10,181 nt of DNA from Clostridia bacterium (GCA_017458865.1 JAFSZW010000278.1:1-10181), one strand, 5' to 3'; shown: positions 1 through 8,278, counted from the stretch's first letter. The notes: generated from the sequence alone by a model not told the origin. Made by a program: numbers and translations.

Positions 1-1332
1 CATCACCGGCTGCCTGCCGTCACTCAGCAGACGTGTCCGCTCAGCCTCAGCAAGTTTGAAGAAATGACGCATGTTCGGCAGTTCCGTCAGTGCATCTGTA
101 TAAACTCTGTGGTTAAGGTCCTCTATATAACGCTTCTGCTGATCCCTCATCTTAATGAAGGCTGCGGTCAGCTCACCAACCTCATCCTTGCTGGCATATT
201 TCAGTTCCACGTCATAATCCGCATTGGCAAGCCGTTTGGATGCGGCAGTCAGACGCTGCAGGGGACGTGTAATAAGGCCCATGACAGGCAGGAGCAATGC
301 TGCAAAGAATATGATGATCGCAATCATGACGAGCAGCACGATTCGGATCAGGCGTGTTCGGGATGCGTTAATCTCGTTCACCGGCGCGGTTATCACGAGC
401 CGCATATCATTTGACAACCGGGTGAACGACATCTGACGCTCGATCCCCAGCACTGAATATCGAATCAGGTTATCCCCGTTGTCTGATTTCGCCATCACTT
501 CCCCGTCAATAGAAAGTCCGCTGGTCTTCAGTGTACTGCCAACCGGCAGCTCAGGATGATACAGAATACGATCATCCGCATCCAGCAGGCAGGCAAAGCC
601 GGTCTTATATACATGGATTGGGCTGACCTGCTCAATGAGCACATCGAACGGAATATCCATGCCGAGTACGCCTACCAGTACACCGGCCTTATAGATCGGC
701 ACAATGTAGGAGTACATCTGCATTTCATCGGCATATACATCAGAGTATGGACCAACCCAGGACGGACGTCCCCGTTGAATCGGGGTAAGGAACCAGGCAT
801 TATGATCCAAATCTTCGGGATCCAGGCTGGTCACATCCAGCGGTTTTTGAGCATAAAAGCCTGTCTTCCCGACTTTTGAGTAGAAAAAGCCATGCTGCAC
901 TTTGCTGATCTCAGGCAGAATGCAGTAATAGTAACTGACAACACCATTCGTATGACTCGCAACGCTTTCAAAGGCCTGGCGGACACCGATGCAGTACTCA
1001 GCCAGATATTCATCCAGCCGGGTCACCTGCTCCTCAGTCCGTTCTGCCCCGCCGTTGTAATTCTCTACGATGCCGCTTTCCACAAGCTTTACACCGTCCA
1101 GTGTATCACCTGCAATATTGGCGACCATTTCCACAGCCTGTTCAATACTGGTAAAATACTGTTCAAGCAGATTGCCGGTATCACGAGCGATGAGGTTCAT
1201 CATCTCTACCGATCTCCGGTCCGTATCCACCTGAATGGTAAAGCTGCTTGCTGCAAAAATGGAGAGTATGGTTGTAATAATTGCGGCAATGGTGATTGCT
1301 GTAATCTTTACACGGATTGAATGCAACCTCAT
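1..1332 (-). CDS. dCACHE-HAMP-GGDEF membrane diguanylate cyclase (3' end outside window)
   Basis: The visible 444 residues encode a membrane receptor that probably makes c-di-GMP. A first membrane segment lies at about residues 9-31. An extracellular double-CACHE sensor spans about 33-325, with an aromatic and proline-rich core (WFLTP near 180, WVGPYSD near 192) and GVLGMDI at 221-227. A second membrane segment is at about 329-350, and a HAMP linker follows (ITRPLQRLT at 354-362, then DEVGELTAAF at 383-392). The GGDEF domain begins at about 411 with YTDALTELPN, and the window ends before the catalytic GGDEF motif, so activity cannot be judged. The ATG at 1332 is 15 bp after the stop of the upstream solute-binding protein gene, so the two are probably one transcript. 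Spacing from the GGGGG at 1334-1338 to this ATG is very short, so the in-frame TTG at 1326 is an alternative start. Domain assignment is firm; the ligand is unknown. Confidence 0.9.
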   Translation of the reverse strand, partial: MRLHSIRVKITAITIAAIITTILSIFAASSFTIQVDTDRRSVEMMNLIARDTGNLLEQYFTSIEQAVEMVANIAGDTLDGVKLVESGIVENYNGGAERTEEQVTRLDEYLAEYCIGVRQAFESVASHTNGVVSYYYCILPEISKVQHGFFYSKVGKTGFYAQKPLDVTSLDPEDLDHNAWFLTPIQRGRPSWVGPYSDVYADEMQMYSYIVPIYKAGVLVGVLGMDIPFDVLIEQVSPIHVYKTGFACLLDADDRILYHPELPVGSTLKTSGLSIDGEVMAKSDNGDNLIRYSVLGIERQMSFTRLSNDMRLVITAPVNEINASRTRLIRIVLLVMIAIIIFFAALLLPVMGLITRPLQRLTAASKRLANADYDVELKYASKDEVGELTAAFIKMRDQQKRYIEDLNHRVYTDALTELPNMRHFFKLAEAERTRLLSDGRQPVM

Positions 1333-1347
1333 ACCCCCATTCTGAAT

Positions 1348-3009
1348 TTATTTTACTGACATATTCCGGTAATTGTTCTTAACTGACCCGTTCCACGATA
1401 CCCTGAAACCGTTTATCCTGTCCGACACGACGTAATAACGCAGCCTTGAGAAAAGCGGAATCCAGGCAGCATCCTCCTGCACAATGATCTGCTCAAGCGC
1501 CCGGTATTCCCGGATGCGTTCCTCCGAGTCCGAAATGCCCCTGGCAAGACGCACCCGTTCCATAACCGCCTCATCCGGATAGCAGAGGCTGCGGAATCTG
1601 GTATTCTCCCGGTTTCCAAAGAATGTATAAATGAAATTATCCGGATCATTGTAATCCGCAGTCCAGGTTGCTGTATAACACGCCAGTTCTCCGGACTTGC
1701 GAAGACGCATGAATTCACTTTCCTCAAGCACCTGCACATCAGCATGGATGCCGATCTCATTCCACATGCCAACAGCTATGGTCATCAGTGTCATTTCTGC
1801 GCGGGTAGATGAAGATTTAACGCTTGCCGTCAGATCAAATCCGTCCTCGTAGCCCGCCTGAATCAGCAGTTCTCTGGCGGCATCCGGATCATACGGAATC
1901 TCCGGCAGTTCGGGATTGAATCCGTATAGCCCATGCGAATAGATCCCGTTTTCCACAGTTCCCCTGCCATTGTAGACCGCATCCAGCAGCACCAGCCGGT
2001 TCAGAGACATCTGCAGTGCTTTCCTGACCCGTACGTCGCTGAGGGCACCAACGGATTCATTGAGTGCAATATACGTCGTTCCGATCTGCTGCACCTTAAA
2101 GAGCCTGTCCTGATAGATATCGCCATGAAAGAAGAACTCAGATGAATTCCCGACCTCATCCAAATCGAGAATGTCCAGCTCGCCCTTCTCAAACATCGTT
2201 CTTACCAGTTCCGCATCCTTGAGAAAACGCAGATCCAGTCCCGCACAGCGAGGTGCGCCGCACCAGCAGCTCTCATTGGCTATAAGCAGCATTCCCTCGC
2301 CCGGCGTCCATTCCTTCAGGATAAACGAACCTGTCCCGACTGTGCACTTAGCCTCCATGCCAAACCGGTCACCCACAGCTTCCACTGTTTCCTTATCCAG
2401 GATGGATGCACCCGGCATGCTCATGCAGGCCAGGAACGACTCGAAGGGTTCTGTCAGCGTGATGGTAAAATCCAGATCACCAAGAATCGCAAATCCCTCA
2501 AGGACATCTGTTTCGCCGTTTTCAAGTTTTGCGGCACCCAGGATAGGCTCCGCAATATCGCCATTGCAGGATTCCGGATGTGAAAGGAGTCTGGTCAGCG
2601 AATAGCAGACATCTGATGCAGTCAGCGGCGAGCCATTGCTGAACGTAACATTTTTCCGCAAGTGAAACGTATAGCTTCGTCTGTCATCTGAAATCTCCCA
2701 GGATTCCGCGAGAGAAGGCAGAATCCGGACATTCCCGTCATCGTCATTTTCCAACTCGACCAGTCGGTTAAACACGTTCTGGGCAACCGTATAATGAATG
2801 GATGTTCGCTGGAAATCCACAGTATCCGGCTCATCCTCAACCGTGATGAGATATTCGGACACTGTCGGTTCGTTTCCCTCCTGAATCTCCTGAACAGGCG
2901 TCATTTCCATCTCACGGTTGGAAATGTAAAGCGTCACTGTAAGCAGAACCAGAGCCATTGTCATCAGGAGTACGGTGACAATTATTCCCCGTTTACTGAT
3001 CGACTTCAA
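1348..3009 (-). CDS. Membrane-anchored family 5 (peptide-type) solute-binding protein
   Basis: This 553-residue protein belongs to the extracellular solute-binding protein family 5 (OppA/DppA type, SBP_bac_5). The family signature is clear at about residues 98-135: LPSLAESWEISDD, then YTFHLRKNVTFSNGSPLTASDV. The family binds oligopeptides, dipeptides, nickel or sugars for ABC importers. Two things are unusual. The N-terminus (residues 8-29, hydrophobic) has no lipobox cysteine, so the protein looks like a signal-anchored membrane protein and not a lipoprotein. No permease or ATPase gene lies beside it; the next gene, 15 bp on, is a dCACHE-GGDEF cyclase. I infer a sensing role or a shared ligand, which is not proven. 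The TTG start at 3009 is chosen because AAGGAGG (3017-3023) sits 7 nt upstream. Length is normal for the family. The specific ligand cannot be read from sequence. Confidence 0.92.
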   Translation of the reverse strand: MKSISKRGIIVTVLLMTMALVLLTVTLYISNREMEMTPVQEIQEGNEPTVSEYLITVEDEPDTVDFQRTSIHYTVAQNVFNRLVELENDDDGNVRILPSLAESWEISDDRRSYTFHLRKNVTFSNGSPLTASDVCYSLTRLLSHPESCNGDIAEPILGAAKLENGETDVLEGFAILGDLDFTITLTEPFESFLACMSMPGASILDKETVEAVGDRFGMEAKCTVGTGSFILKEWTPGEGMLLIANESCWCGAPRCAGLDLRFLKDAELVRTMFEKGELDILDLDEVGNSSEFFFHGDIYQDRLFKVQQIGTTYIALNESVGALSDVRVRKALQMSLNRLVLLDAVYNGRGTVENGIYSHGLYGFNPELPEIPYDPDAARELLIQAGYEDGFDLTASVKSSSTRAEMTLMTIAVGMWNEIGIHADVQVLEESEFMRLRKSGELACYTATWTADYNDPDNFIYTFFGNRENTRFRSLCYPDEAVMERVRLARGISDSEERIREYRALEQIIVQEDAAWIPLFSRLRYYVVSDRINGFRVSWNGSVKNNYRNMSVK

Positions 3010-3016
3010 GTCGGTT

Positions 3017-3023
3017 CCTCCTT
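3017..3023 (-). promoter_or_regulatory. Ribosome binding site of the solute-binding protein gene
   Basis: AAGGAGG on the minus strand lies 7 nt before the TTG at 3009. It is a near-perfect Shine-Dalgarno sequence and decides in favour of the TTG start. Confidence 0.85.
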
Positions 3024-3155
3024 CTAGGGCCTCAAAAAGCCGTCAACCTGAGTATATCCCATGATGCAGCATCGAACGCGCCATCTGCAATGAGCAAATC
3101 AGCGAGCGAACTGCAATTTCGCTTCTATCCGTGAGAATACATGATCTCCCGTCTC

Positions 3156-3184
3156 ATTATAAATGAAAAACACCCACGTGACAA
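3156..3184 (-). promoter_or_regulatory. SigA-type promoter for the solute-binding protein / dCACHE-GGDEF operon
   Basis: On the minus strand TTGTCA (3184-3179) and TATAAT (3161-3156) are separated by exactly 17 bp, a near-consensus housekeeping promoter. Transcription would begin near 3149, giving a leader of about 140 nt before the TTG at 3009. It is placed to drive the solute-binding protein and the downstream cyclase. Confidence 0.8.
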
Positions 3185-3425
3185 TACACACATTTCTGTG
3201 TTTTTCTGTCGAAACATCACCATAAAACAAGCCTAAGTTCTTCATTTTTGACATATTTCATCAAAACAGTTCAGCTTTACAGTATTTCCGTCATGATATT
3301 GCGTTTTTTACTTCCCTGTTGTTTTGAATAATTGAACGTGAGCTGTTACATTTCATCATTTTTATGGCACATATTATTCATTCCTGCAACGAATGTTCAC
3401 TCACGCCGGCCCTGCTGCGGCCCAG

Positions 3426-3677
3426 CTATTCATTTGCATCTGCTGCAGATTGGCTGACAATCATGGCCGCAAAATCTTCAAAATGCCATCCGTCAGTCAC
3501 TTTCTTCCCGCCTGCAGTCTTGAAAAAGCATGTCGGGATCTCCCGCTCACGAAGGTTCTTGGCAATGCAGAGCATGCAGCCCCTGTCATGATTCACCGGA
3601 TGACAGGGACATGATGTATCCTCGCATGTACAGAATGGAACCACCAGGTGATTCTGCCCGTCTGCATTCCCGTTCAT
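3426..3677 (-). CDS. Small cysteine-rich protein, DUF6485-like
   Basis: This is an 83-residue protein of unknown function. Its core, about residues 15-52, has seven cysteines in the pattern CTC (16-18), CPC (23-25), GCMLC (33-37) and TCFF (49-52), with HPVNHDRG between the second and third groups. This resembles the DUF6485-type small cysteine-rich proteins common in anaerobic Firmicutes; the assignment is from memory of the pattern. The cysteine spacing suggests a zinc or iron-sulfur site, which is inference. The ATG at 3677 is chosen because GGAGG (3686-3690) lies 8 nt upstream; an in-frame extension to 3758 is possible but has no comparable site. The gene lies 108 bp downstream of the P-loop protein gene on the same strand, with no clear promoter between, so co-transcription is plausible. 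Confidence 0.75.
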   Translation of the reverse strand: MNGNADGQNHLVVPFCTCEDTSCPCHPVNHDRGCMLCIAKNLREREIPTCFFKTAGGKKVTDGWHFEDFAAMIVSQSAADANE

Positions 3678-3685
3678 TGCCTTTT

Positions 3686-3690
3686 CCTCC
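3686..3690 (-). promoter_or_regulatory. Ribosome binding site of the cysteine-rich gene
   Basis: GGAGG on the minus strand lies 8 nt before the ATG at 3677. It selects this start over the longer in-frame ATGs at 3692 and 3758. Confidence 0.75.
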
Positions 3691-3785
3691 ATCCTGTAAC
3701 CTGTTTTCTGTGTCCCGGGTCTTGGACCGCATCCCCTGCCCCGGGCGTTACCGGTCAATCCATATTCAGTTGAATCCAGGGATGT

Positions 3786-4418
3786 TTATTTGAGTCCAAA
3801 TGCCGCCTCAGCCAGCGCGAGCGTATCCTCGATTGACCTGCTTTCATCCCTGAGGATTACCGGAAAACCGGCATTCAAAAAGGCATTATAGTTATCCCAT
3901 GAGTTAATCCGCATCAGGCACTGCCTGAAATTCTCCATTGCCCGCTCCGGGTCCGGTTCATCCAGCAGCAGGCGAAAAAGGAACTGTTTTTCCCTGTCAG
4001 GCCGGTCGAAAAACCGGCTGACCGAAATGCCCGGATCTGCCAGCATAATCAGCACATGCCATTTATCCGTCGTGCGTTTCAGGGTTTCAATCGTAACATT
4101 GGTGTCCACAAACACCGGCTTGCCCTGCTCGCTGAGACTGTCCAGAATCTGCAGTTCAAGCTCTTCGCACTCAAGCATCACACCCCTGATCCAGCGTTCA
4201 TACTCATCCGGTGTCCGGCGGATAAAGTCATGCCAGTCCTCAAGATCCCTTGTGTATGTCAGGCAGGGAAATGCCTGGCTGTTAAGGCCCTCCATTAACT
4301 GCTCATGGTAGTTTTCGTTGCAGGCAATTCCATTGTATTTCTTTGCAAGGCATTTGACCATCGTCGACTTGCCGGCAAATGCGTTCCCGTTAATAAAGTA
4401 GATGTTGTCCGGTATCAT
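3786..4418 (-). CDS. P-loop NTPase, small-kinase-like (AAA family), function unknown
   Basis: This 210-residue cytoplasmic protein has a Walker A motif right at the N-terminus, GNAFAGKST at residues 11-19, following a hydrophobic beta strand (IYFIN). A possible second strand ending in acidic residue is FVDTN near the middle, and an arginine-rich segment (RFFDRPDREKQFLFR) could be the lid. The layout fits small nucleotide or metabolite kinases of the AAA_33 / chloramphenicol-phosphotransferase-like class. I do not recognise a specific substrate. The ATG at 4418 is chosen because GGAGGGG lies just upstream (about 4424-4430); an in-frame extension reaches 4457 but lacks this support. The gene follows the HD-GYP gene by 102 bp on the same strand, with no strong terminator or promoter seen between, so it may share that transcript. 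No toxin-antitoxin partner is visible. Confidence 0.8.
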   Translation of the reverse strand: MIPDNIYFINGNAFAGKSTMVKCLAKKYNGIACNENYHEQLMEGLNSQAFPCLTYTRDLEDWHDFIRRTPDEYERWIRGVMLECEELELQILDSLSEQGKPVFVDTNVTIETLKRTTDKWHVLIMLADPGISVSRFFDRPDREKQFLFRLLLDEPDPERAMENFRQCLMRINSWDNYNAFLNAGFPVILRDESRSIEDTLALAEAAFGLK

Positions 4419-4520
4419 TGTCCCCTCCGGATGCAGAAGAAGTGCCTTTCCTTCCACTTTGGTTTCTGCCCCACCCGGGAAAGAAACCCAAGCGGATAAA
4501 TGCCGCGCACATTGTGTACG

Positions 4521-6278
4521 TTACCCATGGCTCGACATCACAGAAAGCCTTTCGTCCTTTGCGTCATCCAGTCCGCTGTAATAAGCCTCAAGCCTCGGCC
4601 TGACCCGCTCATATACATCTTTGAGGCCGGGATCAAACTGGGAACCCATGCCTTCCATGATAATCGCATCCGCTTTCGCAAAATCAAAGGCTTCCTTGTA
4701 AACGCGCTTGCTGACCAGTGCATCATACACGTCCGCAATGGCCATGATTCTTGCCTCTATGGGAATCGCATTGCCTGCAAGACCGTCCGGATAGCCTGAG
4801 CCGTCCCAGCGTTCATGGTGGAAGTGCGCCACATTTTCCGCGACCTGCTTGAACAGTTCATCGTCCGTATGCAGGAGGATTTCATGGATAACCCGGGCGC
4901 CTTCCTCTGCATGATGCTTCATCTTGGCAAACTCTTCAGGCGTGAAACGTCCTGGTTTTCTGAGGACTGCATCATCTACGGCGATCTTTCCGAGGTCATG
5001 CATAGGTGCTGCCTTGACAATCGCCCGGCAGAACTCAGGCGTTAGCGCCAGACTGCCCTGATTCACGATTTCATCTATCAGGATTCGGACGCCTTCACTT
5101 GTCCGTTTGATGTGACCGCCCGTCGAATTGTCACGGCTTTCAACCATCATCGCAAGGCTCATGATCAGGTTGTCATGCATACTCACGATATGCCGTGTCT
5201 TCTGCTCCACCTCATGCTGCAGTTGCTCGTTGTAGGTATCCAGCAGCTTGATATATTTCCGGTTTTGCGTATCGTCCGTAAATGTGACCAGATATCCGTG
5301 CCTGCGGTTGTCAACATACAGATAATTCACATTCACATTGTAGATTCTGTCGTTATCTTCGTTGCCACCCGGATCGTGCACCACATGGACAAACTGATTG
5401 TTCCGCTCATCCTGCCTGAAGGACTCGAGATAATGGAGCAGCCGCTTCTCTGAGAGCGGATCGCCGTCAATCACATCGTCCACCGCGATTTCATACAGTT
5501 CGGGCAGCAGGCGCCTGGCCATCTCATTTGAGCCCAGATATCTGTTCCTGAAATCAAAGGAAGCGTACCCGATAGACCGTTCCTGATCCATGGAATCGAT
5601 TACCGTGTCACTCACATTGTAGAGGTTTACCCGGTGGGCGATCAGAAGAAATATAAGTTCCGCCAGGACATATCCGGCCGGAACCAGCTCCACCTCTCTT
5701 GTTATCATCCGTCCGGCAAAGTAGCTGGCCAGGCCGACCAGATTCGCAGCAGCCAGCAGACTGATCACGGTTCTCGGCACCTGCCGCTTTTTAAACCATG
5801 AGTAAACGACAGCAATAATACCGGCAGCGAAATACGAACAGAGCACGACATAAAAAGCGGTATGCAGCGGTCCGTACTCCCGGATCAGCCAGGCTTTGCC
5901 ATCTGTGAGTGCAAACGACATGTTCCGGTAAAACAGATCTCCGTGCCCAATCGTCAGTACAGAGAGGTACATGCAGGCGGACAGGCAAAAGAGCAGTCCC
6001 CTGACCGGCCTGCTGAGCTGAATCTCGCAGAGATTGAAGATGCTCAGCATAATGAAGAGCTGCAGAAAGCTGCCCCCGATATAGCTGATCTTCATTGCGG
6101 TTGCAGCTGCTTCGAGATTCTCCGCCTGAGCATACAGCATATACCCGAGGCAGGAAATCGCCACCAGTGTAAACACCAGGATGAAGCTGGGCGTAAAATG
6201 CCTGTGCCACCTGTAGAAAAAAACTGCGCCGCCAAGCAATGAAAGCAAAAACATGCCGGCATAATACATCCCGACCAT
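4521..6278 (-). CDS. 7TM-PAS-HD-GYP cyclic-di-GMP phosphodiesterase
   Basis: This 585-residue integral membrane protein probably degrades c-di-GMP. Residues 1-220 form about seven hydrophobic segments, like the 7TM input domain found on histidine kinases. A PAS-like region covers about 230-340 and a short coiled linker 341-375. The HD-GYP domain occupies about 370-565: H389 in GGHIKRTS, the HD pair in HDLGK at 427-431, KHH at 454-456, HH at 487-488, then WDGSGYPDGL at 491-500 and ADVYDAL at 515-521. These match the expected metal ligands and GYP signature, so it should be catalytically competent. The start at ATG 6278 is chosen because GGGGG lies 7 nt upstream. It sits 236 bp downstream of a diguanylate cyclase gene on the same strand, suggesting opposing enzymes on one locus. 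The membrane signal is unknown. Confidence 0.93.
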   Translation of the reverse strand: MVGMYYAGMFLLSLLGGAVFFYRWHRHFTPSFILVFTLVAISCLGYMLYAQAENLEAAATAMKISYIGGSFLQLFIMLSIFNLCEIQLSRPVRGLLFCLSACMYLSVLTIGHGDLFYRNMSFALTDGKAWLIREYGPLHTAFYVVLCSYFAAGIIAVVYSWFKKRQVPRTVISLLAAANLVGLASYFAGRMITREVELVPAGYVLAELIFLLIAHRVNLYNVSDTVIDSMDQERSIGYASFDFRNRYLGSNEMARRLLPELYEIAVDDVIDGDPLSEKRLLHYLESFRQDERNNQFVHVVHDPGGNEDNDRIYNVNVNYLYVDNRRHGYLVTFTDDTQNRKYIKLLDTYNEQLQHEVEQKTRHIVSMHDNLIMSLAMMVESRDNSTGGHIKRTSEGVRILIDEIVNQGSLALTPEFCRAIVKAAPMHDLGKIAVDDAVLRKPGRFTPEEFAKMKHHAEEGARVIHEILLHTDDELFKQVAENVAHFHHERWDGSGYPDGLAGNAIPIEARIMAIADVYDALVSKRVYKEAFDFAKADAIIMEGMGSQFDPGLKDVYERVRPRLEAYYSGLDDAKDERLSVMSSHG

Positions 6279-6313
6279 CTCAAATCCCCCTGATCGCTTT
6301 TTGAGGCACATTG

Positions 6314-6386
6314 CCGGTTCATCTATGACCGGTCAATTGAGGCATCCGGGGCTCTGTTTATTGCCATCCCGTGCTTGCCGGATGGC
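6314..6386 (-). other. Two inverted repeats in the cyclase / HD-GYP intergenic gap
   Basis: The 236-bp gap holds two inverted repeats. GCCATCC (6363-6369) pairs with GGATGGC (6380-6386) around a 10-nt loop, and CCGGT (6314-6318) pairs with ACCGG (6328-6332) around a 9-nt loop. Neither is followed by a T-run on the minus strand, so they are not convincing terminators. They could be mRNA processing or stabilising hairpins between the two c-di-GMP genes, or chance. No strong promoter was found in the gap. Confidence 0.3.
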
Positions 6387-6514
6387 CTATGCTTTATCCT
6401 GGCTTTAAACTCTGTCAGTGGACAGCCGCCTGACTCGTAGCAAAGCGCACCAGATCCGATGCCCTCTGACTGTTCACCATGTCCCTGCATCTGTCCGGCA
6501 GACCTTGCCTTTTT

Positions 6515-8248
6515 CTACATCCGGTCCATGTTGAGCACCGATACGTAGAACACATCGCCGAACTTCTCATGAGACTTGAATTTTGCCTGTGCTGCCACAT
6601 GTCTCAACTGCTTATCCTTCGTCACAACCCTGAATCGGCTGTAGACAGGACTGTCGCTCGTATTTCGGACCATCTGATCCCGGATGTCGATCATCAGGGT
6701 GGGATAATCCTCCTCATAGACGATGCATCTGAATCCATCCGCTGCCATTTCCTGGAATTCCTCCCAGTTTTCGCACCCGCACAGCCGGATCATTTCCGGA
6801 TTGGCAAAGAGGATGCGCTGCTTCCCTTCTGCCTCCCTTATGTAACTGGCGCCCGGGATATTCATGTTGAGTTCTTTCTGACTGAACCCAAACTGAACCC
6901 TTGACACTTTTTCCATGCCGTCCATGTAAACCTGGCAGCCGTTCTTACCGTTAAGTTTGACATTGTAGAGCGCCTTATCCATGTTCCGGACAAGTGTATC
7001 CCTGTCCCCGGCCTGTTTCGGATAATCCGAATAGCCCATGGAAATGGTGTAGGTAAACCGCTTCCCGTCCGTCGTTGTAAACGTCTGGTCCATCGCAGAC
7101 GCCGCACGGATAACCGCCTCAGCCTCATCGGCAGTCACCCCTGGCAGAATGACGCCAAACTCATCGCCACCCGTGCGGCCGATGATTGCATCGTTTCCGA
7201 ATGCCCGTCTGAGGTTCACACCAAGGTTGTGGAGCGCCTCATCGCCGATATTGTGCCCGTATACATCATTGATCAGTTTAAAGTCATCTATATCAAGGAA
7301 CACCCCTGTCACCGGCTTGTCCGGATTTCTTGACATAACATCTTCAAACCGCTGATAGAATCCGAGACGGCTGTAAAGGCCGGTCAGCATATCCGTATCT
7401 ACCGTATGTTTGAGTTCCACCCGGCGTTCATGCAACGTGAGGATGAACCAGGTCAGCGTTGTCACAAAAACCACGATGATCATGCCGAGGATGCAGATCA
7501 GGTTTTGCTGTGTGCTGGCGGTCCATCCGTTTTCCGGCGCCACGGCAAGCTTCCATGTGCACCCGCCCAGTTCAAATTCCACAACAACCGGTTCGGACAG
7601 GGATGTATGGGAAGAGGCCACAACCTTGAATTCACCGGAATACGGCGTCGATGTTACCGTCAGAATATAGCTGCAGTCAAATGCTTCAAGCGTCTCAAGC
7701 ATCTTTTCAAACAGTTCCGGAACTTTTACGCTGACGCAGGTAACCCCCCAGAATCTCCGCTCTCCCAGGTCGTTTTCTCTGAATACCGGATTCAGAATCT
7801 CAATAATGACGCCCTGTTCGGTTGTAAGCGGTCCATGCATGGCAACCACTTTTTCCCGGGTGGCATACGCTGCTACGGATCTCATATCCGGATCCTTCAT
7901 CAGATTCAGCTGATCGATTTCCGCATTCAGCCCTGGATACGCCTGCTCAATGATACCGCCCGGCGCCAGCTGAATACTGGTTATCTGACCCGTAACCAGA
8001 TACTCACCAATGGTCTCAAAATGATCCACATTGCCGCTCATGGCAATGGCCTCAAGCGTATTCGTAACGCCGACCGCGCGCATATAGTCAAGCTTCAGTT
8101 CTTCAGAGTAAACTTTCGCATTGAGCTCGATGTCCGTTTGCGTCCGATCACGATCCTGTCCGAACGTCACTTTGAGCACAATCCCGTAAAACAGCATAAG
8201 GACACAAAACAGGATCACAACGATCACACCATGGTTGTTCTGTCTCAT
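6515..8248 (-). CDS. CHASE-GGDEF-PAS membrane diguanylate cyclase
   Basis: This 577-residue protein probably makes c-di-GMP from two GTP. Membrane segment one is at about residues 8-28. An extracellular CHASE sensor spans about 40-235, with the typical SIQLAPGGIIEQAYP at 91-105. Membrane segment two is at about 249-271. The GGDEF domain covers about 280-440: DMLTGLYSRLGF at 286-297, FLDIDDFKLINDVYGHNIGD at 317-336, and an intact GGDEF at 360-364. The inhibitory I-site (RxxD just before GGDEF) is missing; the residues there are GNDAIIGRT. A PAS-like domain lies after the cyclase, about 465-577, an uncommon order since PAS usually precedes GGDEF. The ATG at 8248 is chosen because GGAGG (8256-8260) lies 7 nt upstream. 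A promoter at 8427-8455 gives a leader of about 170 nt. CHASE domains usually bind small molecules such as cytokinin-like compounds or peptides; the ligand here is unknown. Confidence 0.93.
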   Translation of the reverse strand: MRQNNHGVIVVILFCVLMLFYGIVLKVTFGQDRDRTQTDIELNAKVYSEELKLDYMRAVGVTNTLEAIAMSGNVDHFETIGEYLVTGQITSIQLAPGGIIEQAYPGLNAEIDQLNLMKDPDMRSVAAYATREKVVAMHGPLTTEQGVIIEILNPVFRENDLGERRFWGVTCVSVKVPELFEKMLETLEAFDCSYILTVTSTPYSGEFKVVASSHTSLSEPVVVEFELGGCTWKLAVAPENGWTASTQQNLICILGMIIVVFVTTLTWFILTLHERRVELKHTVDTDMLTGLYSRLGFYQRFEDVMSRNPDKPVTGVFLDIDDFKLINDVYGHNIGDEALHNLGVNLRRAFGNDAIIGRTGGDEFGVILPGVTADEAEAVIRAASAMDQTFTTTDGKRFTYTISMGYSDYPKQAGDRDTLVRNMDKALYNVKLNGKNGCQVYMDGMEKVSRVQFGFSQKELNMNIPGASYIREAEGKQRILFANPEMIRLCGCENWEEFQEMAADGFRCIVYEEDYPTLMIDIRDQMVRNTSDSPVYSRFRVVTKDKQLRHVAAQAKFKSHEKFGDVFYVSVLNMDRM

Positions 8249-8255
8249 GTCCGTT

Positions 8256-8260
8256 CCTCC
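8256..8260 (-). promoter_or_regulatory. Ribosome binding site of the CHASE-GGDEF gene
   Basis: GGAGG on the minus strand lies 7 nt before the ATG at 8248 and supports that start over the longer in-frame ATG at 8317. Confidence 0.8.
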
Positions 8261-8278
8261 TGGCATCACACTGGCTTT

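Larger units (their letters stand above)
3010..3425. other. Gene-free spacer of 416 bp
   Basis: This AT-rich stretch holds no convincing coding region on either strand. It contains the minus-strand promoter at 3156-3184, the ribosome binding site at 3017-3023, and a 6-bp hairpin-capable repeat in the leader (AGCGAA at 3105-3110 with TTCGCT at 3118-3123). I found no clear rho-independent terminator for the cysteine-rich gene that ends at 3426 and no recognisable riboswitch. Confidence 0.7.

Noticed and set aside
64..436. Plus-strand open frames over the left-edge gene
   Set aside because: They lie antisense to the dCACHE-HAMP-GGDEF gene, which has clear domain motifs over the same bases.
3063..3073. 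GATGC-A-GCATC palindrome in the solute-binding protein leader
   Set aside because: It is short and single-copy; an operator role cannot be supported from this window.
3324..3352. Plus-strand promoter-like TTGAAT, 17 bp, TACATT
   Set aside because: Both hexamers match only 4 of 6 and the only downstream plus-strand frame is antisense to the cysteine-rich gene, so nothing supports its use.
4461..4488. GGTTTC/GAAACC inverted repeat between the HD-GYP and P-loop genes
   Set aside because: The 6-bp stem has a 16-nt loop and no T-run on the minus strand, so it is not a credible terminator.
3750..6337. Shared 10-mer ATTGACCGGT on the minus strand upstream of two genes (3750-3759 and 6328-6337)
   Set aside because: Matches of ten bases are expected by chance in 10 kb and neither copy has a -10 element at the right distance.
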